From NCBI GenBank assembly GCA_900766185.1, contig CAAFUL010000059.1, positions 1 through 27,523 of the forward strand: a DNA stretch of 27,523 nucleotides, written 5' to 3'. Source of the DNA: an uncultured Johnsonella sp. GTDB taxonomy: Bacteria; Bacillota; Clostridia; Lachnospirales; Lachnospiraceae. The translations under genes and the position numbers were made by a program. Shown in pieces: positions 7,974-14,673 of this stretch (the first letter of the stretch is position 1; each line of letters opens with the position of its first letter). The notes under the pieces were generated by a model. That model was not told the DNA's origin, did not search any database, and was given only the letters and a program-made list of their open reading frames with translations.

Positions 7974-9128
7974 ATGAATGTAAATAACACTGAAGAGAAA
8001 AAAAGAATAGAGAGTCTGGACATATTCAGAGGTGTTTTGATTTTCTTTGTGGTATTTGGGCATTTTCTTTTGCCGATGAAGGACAGAGAATATCTGCTTT
8101 CTACAAGTTTATTTTTATTGATTTACAGTTTTCATATGCCGGCTTTTATTTTTTTATCCGGATATTTTTACTATGGATCTTGGGAAAGGAAGGGAACAGG
8201 ATTCAAATCTCTTTTTTCTTTGCTTATATTGTTTTTTTTAATGAAAATAATTCTTCATATAAGCGATATGTTATTTTATGATAGTAAAAATATAATACCG
8301 GACTTTTTACATGAGTCGTCAACTCCTTGGTATATATCAACTTTAATATTTTTTAGACTGTCATTATTGCCATTAGAGCTGATTATGAAAAGAAAGAAAA
8401 AAGATGTAGAGTTTAAGACTGAACTTAATAATTCAGAAACTAAACAAAGGGGTAAGTATATAAGGTTAAAGGAATTATTGAAAGACAATATAACTATCTA
8501 CACTTTAGGATTGTTGGTTTTAACACTTTGTATTTCAATGTTAAATGCTGAATGGCAAAAAAATATAAAAGATTTTCTTTCATTGGATAGGGTAATATCA
8601 TTTGCACCGTTTTTTTATATAGGATTTTTGTATAAAAAGTATTCCTCTACTAAAAAAACATCAATATTTGAAAAGTGCAACTATTTACTTTTTGGTTTAG
8701 GAGCTATGGCTGTTATTACTTTTATTATTTTCTTTTCTTACCTTAGACCTTATAGTCGAATTTTCTACGGACCATGGGGATATCGCATAGCCAAAGAGGA
8801 TATTTTACCTGTGTTTAAGGGAATGTTAAATCCCCTGCGTATAGTATATATCCCATATGCTTTAAGTATTGCTTATTTTGTGTTTATTATATTTTGTAAA
8901 AAAGAAAATTTTTTATCTTCTCTTTTAAGCAGATTTGGAGTATATAGTTTGCCGATATTTGTGTTTCATAGACCGCTCAGAGATGCTTTTGATTACTTGG
9001 TATTAAAAAATCTGAATATAGAAAAATTCGGAGAGATAAGTATATTGGCAGTGCTATTAATAATATCATTTATAGTGTGCATATTACTTGGTACTGATAA
9101 GGCAAACAGAGTGTGTAGATTTAAATAG
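7974..9128 (+). CDS. Acyltransferase-3 family multi-pass membrane protein
   Basis: This 384-residue protein has about ten hydrophobic segments and starts with RIESLDIFRG then a VVFGHF block, the conserved N-terminal pattern (D-RG, GH) of acyltransferase family 3 (PF01757; OafA, NolL and related O-acetyltransferases). IYSFHMPAFIFLSGYFY is also typical. Such proteins move acetyl or other acyl groups onto sugars of polysaccharides or glycoconjugates at the cytoplasmic membrane; the acceptor cannot be read from sequence. A lysine-rich loop lies at about residues 135-165. The start ATG 7974 follows GAAAGGAAG. It is 69 bp after yjjG on the same strand, and no polysaccharide genes are near, which makes its presence in a restriction locus notable. 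Confidence 0.85.
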   Translation: MNVNNTEEKKRIESLDIFRGVLIFFVVFGHFLLPMKDREYLLSTSLFLLIYSFHMPAFIFLSGYFYYGSWERKGTGFKSLFSLLILFFLMKIILHISDMLFYDSKNIIPDFLHESSTPWYISTLIFFRLSLLPLELIMKRKKKDVEFKTELNNSETKQRGKYIRLKELLKDNITIYTLGLLVLTLCISMLNAEWQKNIKDFLSLDRVISFAPFFYIGFLYKKYSSTKKTSIFEKCNYLLFGLGAMAVITFIIFFSYLRPYSRIFYGPWGYRIAKEDILPVFKGMLNPLRIVYIPYALSIAYFVFIIFCKKENFLSSLLSRFGVYSLPIFVFHRPLRDAFDYLVLKNLNIEKFGEISILAVLLIISFIVCILLGTDKANRVCRFK

Positions 9129-9141
9129 TGTAAGGTGTTAT

Positions 9142-9267
9142 ATGGAAGTGGAATAGAAGAATATTCCAAGACCGGTAATTTATAAAGAATATTTAAATGA
9201 CATAAAATCAAGTGATTTACTTGTTCTTCTTATTTTGTTGACCTTATTTTGGGCGGTAAAAGGCTAA
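9142..9267 (+). pseudogene. Small single-membrane-segment ORF interrupted by an in-frame TAG
   Basis: From ATG 9142, 6 nt after AAGGTG, the frame reads MEVE, then TAG at codon 5, then 36 more sense codons to TAA at 9265. The downstream part has a charged start (KNIPRPVIYKEYLND) and a hydrophobic segment LLVLLILLTLFWAV, like a small single-pass membrane peptide. No other start codon explains the downstream frame. A 7-bp stem (9149-9155 with 9162-9168) surrounds the TAG. It begins 14 bp after the acyltransferase stop. It may be a decayed gene, chance, or read-through; confidence is low because the ORF is short. Confidence 0.3.
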
Positions 9268-9338
9268 GAAATATATGAGAATAGATTTCATTTAATTATG
9301 CCTTGCTTTTTATGAATAGATAAGAGAATATTATTTTA

Positions 9339-9653
9339 TCATATACCAAATTCCCTAGCAAACTCAGAATTAACTTCATCTATTGTATAAGTTTTATCAG
9401 ATGTTAAGGAATGTAAAACTTTCATTATTTCATTATCAAATTTATCTTTACTCATAGAACCTATAGATGTTGGTTTTGTAGGAGAAAGTTGTAATTTTAA
9501 CGGTAGACTTTTTGTTAAGGCTATTTGGCTGTAAAACATTTGAATTGCACTGGATGGAGAAATTCCAAGTTGTGCGAGAATGTTTTCTGCCTCTTTTTTA
9601 AGTTCAGTGTCAATATAAGTATAAATTACGGATGTATTTGCTATATAAATCAC
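9339..9653 (-). CDS. relB: RelB/DinJ-family antitoxin, orphan
   Basis: The sequence ANTSVIYTYIDTELKKEAE, then ILAQLGISPSSAIQMFYSQI, is the classic RelB/DinJ ribbon-helix-helix DNA-binding N-terminus, followed by a variable toxin-wrapping tail. Family members normally start M-A-N-T, but here the matching codon is ATA (9642-9644). Possible starts are GTG 9651-9653, nearly touching the AAAAAGGAG site (9656-9664), ATT 9648-9650, or ATA. The in-frame ATG at 9698 lies in the putative -35 box and includes the Shine-Dalgarno in the coding frame, so it is unlikely. From GTG the protein is 104 residues. No RelE/YafQ-type toxin follows in 9130-9338, so it appears orphan. It sits antisense between hsd genes and could still repress its own promoter. 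Confidence 0.82.
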   Translation of the reverse strand: MIYIANTSVIYTYIDTELKKEAENILAQLGISPSSAIQMFYSQIALTKSLPLKLQLSPTKPTSIGSMSKDKFDNEIMKVLHSLTSDKTYTIDEVNSEFAREFGI

Positions 9654-9669
9654 GCTCCTTTTTGAGGTT

Positions 9670-9698
9670 ATTGTATATAGAAATAAATGTAAATGCAA
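9670..9698 (-). promoter_or_regulatory. Sigma-A-type promoter for the relB-like gene
   Basis: On the minus strand TTGCAT (9693-9698) and TACAAT (9670-9675) are 17 bp apart. Transcription would begin near 9663, only a few bases before the Shine-Dalgarno, giving an almost leaderless message. Confidence 0.5.
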
Positions 9699-9715
9699 GT
9701 AAATAAGTGAAATGT

Positions 9716-9733
9716 ATTATATAGATATATAAT
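9716..9733. promoter_or_regulatory. 8-2-8 AT palindrome in the relB-hsdS divergent gap
   Basis: ATTATATA-GA-TATATAAT is a perfect inverted repeat about 20 bp upstream of the relB -35 box and 90 bp before hsdS. It could be an operator for the ribbon-helix-helix antitoxin or simply AT-rich promoter DNA; AT-richness lowers its weight. Confidence 0.35.
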
Positions 9734-9821
9734 TAGATTGTAGAATAAATCACAATTCAACAAGACATAAAGATTTAAGTAATAAAATTAGTAAGCAATA
9801 TATAAATGATAGAGGTAAATT

Positions 9822-10844
9822 ATGAATATAAGAATAAAGGATATATGCCGTTTTGGAAAGAAATCAGATATTAAAGCAGGCGAGGGAAATACAAAAGGTA
9901 AGTATATGTTTTTCACATCAAGTATAGATAAGGATAAAAGAATAGATAAATTTGATTATGATGAAGAAGGAATAATTATGGGTACAGGTGGAAATGCCAC
10001 TTTACACTATTACAGTGGAAAATTTGCAGTTTCTACTGACTGTTTAGTTCTGTTACCAAATTCGAGCTATAAATGTAAATATTTATATTACTTTTTTTTA
10101 CACAATATGAGAGTATTAGAAGGAGGATTTAGAGGGGCAGGTTTAAAACATACGAGTAAAAGTTATATTGAAAATATAGAATTAACCAAAACACATAGTT
10201 TATTAGAACAAGATAAAATAATAAGTGTACTTTCAAATATTGACAATACTATTGTGTTACAAAATAAAAGGTTAAAATTACTAAATGAATTAACCCGATC
10301 CCTATTTATAGAGATGTTTGGGGATCCGATTAATAACAGTAAAAATCTTCCAACAACTAAATTGATAGATGTTGTTATGTTGCAAAGGGGATATGACTTA
10401 CCAATAAATGAGCGTGCTCATGATGGAAATATACCTGTTTTTGGTTCTAATGGAATATTAGGTTATCATAATAAGAGCAAAGTAGTAGGTGGAGGAGTAA
10501 TTACAGGTAGGTCAGGTTCTATTGGAAGCGTGTATTATACAAAAGAGGATTATTGGCCTCTCAATACATCATTATTTTCTGTAAAACTAAATGGAAATAA
10601 TATAATTTTTATTGCTTATCTACTTAAGTTTTTTGACTTATCAAGGTTCGCTGATGGAACAGGGGTACCAACACTAAATAGGAATATAATACATGATAAG
10701 CAGATTATTAATGTTATTCAGAGTGAACAAAACCGTTTTGCTGAATATGTCTCATCAATCGACAAATCGAAATTGGCAGTAAAAAAGAGCTTGGAAGAGT
10801 TGGAGATTTTGAAAAAGTCTTTAATGCAGAAATATTTTGCTTAG
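9822..10844 (+). CDS. hsdS: Type I specificity subunit HsdS, full two-TRD form
   Basis: HsdS recognises the two halves of the DNA target and docks HsdM and HsdR. This 340-residue protein has TRD1 (about 1-135), a first conserved helix (LLEQDKIISVLSNIDNTI to NELTRSLFIEMFGDP, about 126-169), TRD2 (about 170-300) and a C-terminal conserved helix ending SLEELEILKKSLMQKYFA. It is on the short side for HsdS but has every part. ATG 9822 follows AGAGG. The 29-bp repeat at 10299-10327 falls in the central conserved region and an 18-bp repeat at 10757-10774 in the distal one; both recur in the spare cassette at 13963-14522, so TRD2 is probably exchangeable. It is likely the expressed specificity gene of the locus. 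Confidence 0.93.
   Translation: MNIRIKDICRFGKKSDIKAGEGNTKGKYMFFTSSIDKDKRIDKFDYDEEGIIMGTGGNATLHYYSGKFAVSTDCLVLLPNSSYKCKYLYYFFLHNMRVLEGGFRGAGLKHTSKSYIENIELTKTHSLLEQDKIISVLSNIDNTIVLQNKRLKLLNELTRSLFIEMFGDPINNSKNLPTTKLIDVVMLQRGYDLPINERAHDGNIPVFGSNGILGYHNKSKVVGGGVITGRSGSIGSVYYTKEDYWPLNTSLFSVKLNGNNIIFIAYLLKFFDLSRFADGTGVPTLNRNIIHDKQIINVIQSEQNRFAEYVSSIDKSKLAVKKSLEELEILKKSLMQKYFA
10299..10327 (+). repeat. 29-bp direct repeat, copy 1 (hsdS centre)
   Basis: It begins TCCCTATTTATAGAGATG and ends TTTGGGGATCC, encoding SLFIEMFGDP. It is exactly identical to 13963-13991 in the same orientation, while sequences outside differ. Candidate crossover site for the adjacent recombinase or for homologous exchange. 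Confidence 0.85.
10757..10774 (+). repeat. 18-bp direct repeat, copy 1 (hsdS 3' region)
   Basis: AATCGACAAATCGAAATT, encoding the IDKSK region, is identical to 14505-14522 in the same orientation. It holds two TCGA blocks around CAAA, an inverted core that would suit a tyrosine recombinase. Confidence 0.8.
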
Positions 10845-10875
10845 TATGTGTTTATCAAGATATTGTGTGGTATTC

Positions 10876-10935
10876 ATAACATCTAAAAATTTTTAATGTA
10901 AAAATATTACATAAAAAATATTCAGATGTTATAAT
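10876..10935 (+). promoter_or_regulatory. Promoter with nested inverted repeats before the ATPase gene
   Basis: TTACAT (10907-10912) and TATAAT (10930-10935) are spaced by 17 bp, a good sigma-A promoter for the ATPase/TOPRIM pair. ATAACATCT (10876-10884) and AGATGTTAT (10924-10932) form a perfect 9-bp inverted repeat whose right arm overlaps the -10. Inside it, ATGTAA (10896-10901) and TTACAT (10907-10912) form a second inverted repeat covering the -35. This suggests a repressor site, consistent with tight control of a possibly toxic pair. Confidence 0.55.
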
Positions 10936-10969
10936 GGTAAAAGCAAGGGATATTTTGGAGGTATAAGCT

Positions 10970-12232
10970 ATGATTATAGAGCTAAGTGTAAAGAATTGCT
11001 ATGCTTTTGAAGATACCATTATTTTTTCTATGAAAGCGGATATGCGAAATAAGAAGTTTGGAGCTAATGTACATAAGGAAAATAATTTTAATATACTGAA
11101 AACAGCAGGAATTTATGGACCTAATAATTCAGGAAAGACTTGTCTGATAAAATGTATCAGAGCGATAAAGGAAGTATTGTTAAATAGAAAAAGTGATTTG
11201 ATGCCAAATATATTTACAAATAATAATGTATGTGAGCTGGGCGTAATATTCATGGTATCAGGTAGAAAGTTTTCATATAAATTTAAATATGATGCAGTAA
11301 AAGAAGAATACATATATGAATCCTTTTCAGAAGTTTTTAAGGATAAATATGGCAATGAAAAAGAGGAAAATTGGTTAGAGAAAGATACTGTAAAAGAAAT
11401 ATTTACATCTGTCGATCAAGACTTACAAGCTATGATTCCTATGATATCAAATAATAATTTGTTATATTATTTGATTGATACAAATAAGTTTGAAAAGCTA
11501 AGTGAGATTAAGAATATTCTTATAGGTTTTGCAGAGAAAATAGATGTTATTAATATGAACAACATTCCTATGGAACATACCATTGAACTTATGAAGAATA
11601 AAAATAAATTGCAGCAAAAAATAGTTGAGTTCATAAAAAATGCAGATTTATATATGGATAATTTTGAATATGTAGATATGGATAAAATCAAATTGGAGTC
11701 TGTAGAGTATGAGAAAAAACCTGAGGAAAAAGTGCTTGAGGTTTTAGATAATATCATGGATCAGATTAGATTAGTATCCACTTATAAGGGCATTTCTGTA
11801 CCAAGCGTTTTATTTGATTCTACGGGAACCAAAAAAATTGCCGCAATTGCAGGTTATGTTATAGAGGCACTTGAGCAAGGAAGAATTCTTGTAGTAGATG
11901 AACTGGACAGTAGTATACATTTTAAGCTTACCAGAGCTATTGTGGCAATGTTTAATAATGAACTGAATGAAAATGCACAGATGATATTTACGGTACATGA
12001 TATTAATCTTATGGATTGTAAAAGGCTATTTAGAAAGGAACAGATTTGGTTTGTCCATAAGGATGAAGCCGGAGTATATGTGTATTCACTCGCAGACTTT
12101 ACAGCTGCGAAGGGAGTTAGAGATACCTCAGATATTATTGAAAAATACAGAAAAGGTACTCTTGGGGCATTACCGGATCCGGAGTTAATTAATTCATTGC
12201 TTAGCATTAAAGGTAATGCAAAGAGGAGTTAA
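10970..12232 (+). CDS. AAA ATPase (COG1106/AAA_15, RloA/AbiLi-like), probable defence protein
   Basis: This 420-residue protein has an SMC/OLD-like ATPase fold: N-terminal strand MIIELSVKNCYAFED, Walker A GPNNSGKT (residues 50-57), an ABC-signature-like FDSTGTKKI, Walker B ILVVDELDSSIH (Asp310, Glu311), and a switch histidine in FTVHDINLMD. The middle (about 130-270) is lysine/glutamate-rich and probably helical. Family relatives pair with a small TOPRIM or RloB-like partner in Campylobacter type I loci (rloA/rloB, R-linked ORFs), lactococcal AbiL and PARIS. Exactly such a partner begins 4 bp downstream. It would sense phage or DNA state and control the partner; that role is inference. ATG 10970 follows TTTTGGAGG, with a good promoter upstream. 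Confidence 0.85.
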   Translation: MIIELSVKNCYAFEDTIIFSMKADMRNKKFGANVHKENNFNILKTAGIYGPNNSGKTCLIKCIRAIKEVLLNRKSDLMPNIFTNNNVCELGVIFMVSGRKFSYKFKYDAVKEEYIYESFSEVFKDKYGNEKEENWLEKDTVKEIFTSVDQDLQAMIPMISNNNLLYYLIDTNKFEKLSEIKNILIGFAEKIDVINMNNIPMEHTIELMKNKNKLQQKIVEFIKNADLYMDNFEYVDMDKIKLESVEYEKKPEEKVLEVLDNIMDQIRLVSTYKGISVPSVLFDSTGTKKIAAIAGYVIEALEQGRILVVDELDSSIHFKLTRAIVAMFNNELNENAQMIFTVHDINLMDCKRLFRKEQIWFVHKDEAGVYVYSLADFTAAKGVRDTSDIIEKYRKGTLGALPDPELINSLLSIKGNAKRS

Positions 12233-12236
12233 GCTG

Positions 12237-12866
12237 ATGAAAAGAAGACTTCCTGATTTTTTTAGTAAGCACAAGATTTGTATTATATGCGAAGGCAATG
12301 AGGAATATGAGTATTTAAGCTGTTTGAAAAAGCTTAAAGTATGGAATGATAAATATGATATATTTTTGGTTAATGCAGAAGGTAATGGTAATATTCCTGC
12401 AAGGTATCAAGATAGTTATCAAAACGGTTCTTATGAAGTAGTACTCATATTTTGTGATACAGATAAAAAACCGTATGAGCAATATGAAGATATAAAAAGA
12501 AAAATTAATGAGTTCCATGGAATTGATAACGCTGCTTCTAAAGTTATTATTTTTGGAAATCCATGCACAATGCAAATCATAACAAAGCATTGGACTGATG
12601 AAAATTTGAAGTCGTCTGCCAAAAAGGTAAATGCCGAGTTGATAGAAAAGTATACAGAAGTTAAAAGTTATAGGGGAAAGTACGATCAAATACTTGAAGT
12701 TATGAAATATATTACAACTGAAAATTATAAAGATATGAGCGTTAGAATAGAAAAGTTAAACCAACAGGATTGTGAAATAGGCAGTACAAATTTTATAAAG
12801 TTTATAAAGTTGTTTGAAAGTGATAATGACAGTTGGATTAAAAGTATTAATAAATCAATAGAATAG
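12237..12866 (+). CDS. RloB/AbiLii-like protein with TOPRIM-like motifs, probable effector
   Basis: This 209-residue protein starts at ATG 12237, 8 nt after GAGGAG and 4 bp after the ATPase stop, so the pair is very likely co-transcribed and translated in step. The basic N-terminus leads into ICIICEGNEEYEYL, whose Glu19-Gly resembles the TOPRIM/RloB motif CEGxxTE, and VLIFCDTDKK supplies Asp74 and Asp76 as the DxD of TOPRIM metal sites. A conserved-looking FGNPCTMQII block and a helical C-terminus follow. In OLD and PARIS systems the TOPRIM part is the nuclease released or activated by the ATPase; here this is inferred from family and context. It differs enough from textbook RloB that I would not assign a symbol. 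Confidence 0.7.
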   Translation: MKRRLPDFFSKHKICIICEGNEEYEYLSCLKKLKVWNDKYDIFLVNAEGNGNIPARYQDSYQNGSYEVVLIFCDTDKKPYEQYEDIKRKINEFHGIDNAASKVIIFGNPCTMQIITKHWTDENLKSSAKKVNAELIEKYTEVKSYRGKYDQILEVMKYITTENYKDMSVRIEKLNQQDCEIGSTNFIKFIKLFESDNDSWIKSINKSIE

Positions 12867-12967
12867 GTAAAACTGTAGACTTTTTTAAATATTTAGAAAA
12901 ACGGTATTATTGATATAGTAAAAATTGTATCATGTCAATATATATATAAAAAGGAAGGTGTATTGAT

Positions 12968-13954
12968 ATGAAAAATAAGCTTATATCAGAGATTTCAAGG
13001 CAGATGTTACCGTATTTGGATAATGCACAAATGCAGCAGTTAGAGTATGTTTTACAAAATTGTCTGTGGAATGTGACTGTAAGTGATATACCTTTAGAAC
13101 AGGAACAAGAGAGTAATGAAGAATTACTTTTATCATTCATATCTGCAAAAAGAGTAGAGGGCTGTAGTAAGAAGACGCTGAAATACTACGAGTCATCAAT
13201 ATGCAAATTGTTTTCCATTGTAGGCATGCATGTAACTAAGATGCAAACCGATGACTTGAGGAATTATTTATCAGATTATCAAAAGCTGAATAATTGCAGC
13301 AAGTCCAATATAGACAATATCAGAAGAATTTTATCAAGTTTCTTTTCGTGGCTTGAAGACGAAAATTATATATTAAAAAGTCCTGTCAGAAGAATTCATA
13401 AAATTAAAACAAATAAAACGATAAAAGAAACTTATACTGATGAAGCTCTTGAAACAATGCGAGATAAGTGCGGAAATATAAGGGATTTGGCAATGATTGA
13501 TTTGCTGTCCTCAACAGGCATGAGGGTCGGAGAATTAGTTCACTTAAATAGAGAAGATATTGATTTTGAAAACAGGGAATGTGTAGTATTTGGTAAAGGT
13601 AGCAAGGAGCGACCGGTGTACTTTGATGCAAGGACTAAGATACATTTGTATAACTATCTGGAAAGTAGAACTGATAACAATCCGGCTCTTTTTGTATCTC
13701 TTTTAAAGCCTTATAATAGACTTGAAATAAGTGGAGTTGAAATAAGGCTTAGGGAACTTGGGCGAAAACTTGGAATTACTAAGGTACATCCACATAAGTT
13801 CAGGAGGACTTTGGCAACAAAAGCTATTGACAAGGGAATGCCTATAGAGCAGGTACAACAACTTCTGGGTCATGTAAAAATTGATACAACTATGCAATAC
13901 GCTATGGTGAGTCAAAATAATGTAAAGATATCGCATAGGAGGTATATAGGGTAG
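12968..13954 (+). CDS. Tyrosine recombinase (XerC/D-like) of the hsdS locus
   Basis: This 328-residue site-specific recombinase has an N-terminal SAM-like core-binding domain (about 55-145) and a catalytic domain with all key residues: Arg186 (STGMRVGEL), a lysine in GKGSKERPVYF, His276 and Arg279 (HPHKFRRTLAT), His302 (LLGHVKIDTTMQYA) and nucleophile Tyr311. ATG 12968 follows AAAAGGAAGG. Its stop lies 9 bp before the 29-bp repeat that opens the spare hsdS half. Recombinases in this position shuffle hsdS target-recognition modules in pneumococcal and other Firmicute type I loci, which is the likely job here. Residues 1-50 before the core domain are longer than in XerC/D and glutamate-rich. 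Confidence 0.92.
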   Translation: MKNKLISEISRQMLPYLDNAQMQQLEYVLQNCLWNVTVSDIPLEQEQESNEELLLSFISAKRVEGCSKKTLKYYESSICKLFSIVGMHVTKMQTDDLRNYLSDYQKLNNCSKSNIDNIRRILSSFFSWLEDENYILKSPVRRIHKIKTNKTIKETYTDEALETMRDKCGNIRDLAMIDLLSSTGMRVGELVHLNREDIDFENRECVVFGKGSKERPVYFDARTKIHLYNYLESRTDNNPALFVSLLKPYNRLEISGVEIRLRELGRKLGITKVHPHKFRRTLATKAIDKGMPIEQVQQLLGHVKIDTTMQYAMVSQNNVKISHRRYIG

Positions 13955-13962
13955 GCTGCCAC

Positions 13963-13991
13963 TCCCTATTTATAGAGATGTTTGGGGATCC
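13963..13991 (+). repeat. 29-bp direct repeat, copy 2 (start of silent cassette)
   Basis: Identical over 29 bp to 10299-10327, same orientation, 3,664 bp downstream. Preceded here by the recombinase stop region, not by hsdS coding sequence. Confidence 0.85.
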
Positions 13992-14504
13992 ATCTACAAA
14001 CCCAAAAAAGTGGGTAAAAACTCCTCTGCATAAATTATGTCATATAAGTTCAAGCAGGAGAATTTATCAAAATGAGCAAACACTTCAAGGAATACCTTTT
14101 TTGAGAATTTCAGATTTGTCTAATTTAATAAATAATGGTAATACAAAAGTAGAATTATATATATCAGAAGAAAGATATGAAGAACTTAAATCTAAAAATC
14201 AAGTGCCAAAAAGTGGAGATATATTGATAACATCAAGAGGAACACTGGGAGAATGCTATATAATAAAGGAAGATGATAAATTTTATTTTCAGGATGGTAT
14301 GATTAGTTGGATGTTTGATTTTGTGAATTATATATTACCTACCTATTTGAAGTATTTATTTGATATGAGAGAATTTAAAAGAGAAATTACTTCTAGGCAA
14401 ATTGGAACAACAGTTTCATATTTATCTATAGAAATGATAAAGAAATTACAAATTATGTTACCGAATATAAAATTACAATACAAATTTAGTGAGCTTATTA
14501 ACAA

Positions 14505-14522
14505 AATCGACAAATCGAAATT
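14505..14522 (+). repeat. 18-bp direct repeat, copy 2 (end of silent cassette)
   Basis: Identical over 18 bp to 10757-10774, same orientation. Downstream sequence diverges at once, which marks this as the distal boundary of the exchangeable TRD module. Confidence 0.8.
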
Positions 14523-14567
14523 TGTCTCTTTTTCACACCTTTCTGCCTAGTATTTTTATATAATCTC

Positions 14568-14595
14568 TTGAGACAATTGATAAATAATGTATAAT
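14568..14595 (+). promoter_or_regulatory. Sigma-A-type promoter for hsdR
   Basis: TTGAGA (14568-14573) and TATAAT (14590-14595), 16 bp apart, about 80 bp before the hsdR start. hsdR therefore probably has its own promoter and does not depend on which hsdS form lies upstream. Confidence 0.6.
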
Positions 14596-14673
14596 GATAA
14601 TAAGTACTTTTTATTAAAGATTATTTTAAGATTTACTTGTTTATTAAATTAAGCATATATAGGAGTAAACATT

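Larger units (their letters stand above)
13963..14550 (+). pseudogene. hsdS: Silent hsdS cassette: second TRD half without a start
   Basis: The frame enters at the 29-bp repeat (SLFIEMFGDP), continues STNPKKW as in normal HsdS central regions, and holds one complete TRD (about 10-165; GTTVSYLSIEMIKKLQIMLP is the typical end), then IDKSKFVSFSHLSA and stop. It has no ribosome-binding site or proper start; the ATG at 13978 is the Met inside SLFIEMFGDP. After the 18-bp repeat (14505-14522) the tail differs from the full hsdS and lacks the final conserved helix. So it looks like a donor module whose ends are defined by the two repeats, expressed only after recombination. It differs clearly from TRD2 of the full hsdS, so a swap would change DNA specificity. 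Confidence 0.85.

Noticed and set aside
9149..9168. Terminator after the acyltransferase
   Set aside because: The 7-bp stem has no following T-run.
12216..12236. Earlier ATG for the TOPRIM-like protein, overlapping the ATPase
   Set aside because: GAGGAG lies between it and ATG 12237, so the later start is the translated one.
10970..12866. Calling the pair PARIS (AriA/AriB)
   Set aside because: The ATPase would fit, but the partner's CEGNEE motif and spacing look closer to RloB/AbiLii than to DUF4435; the broader call is safer.
9822..14550. Invertible hsdS cassette of pneumococcal type
   Set aside because: I looked for reverse-oriented copies of the 29-bp and 18-bp repeats and saw none; all modules are on the plus strand.
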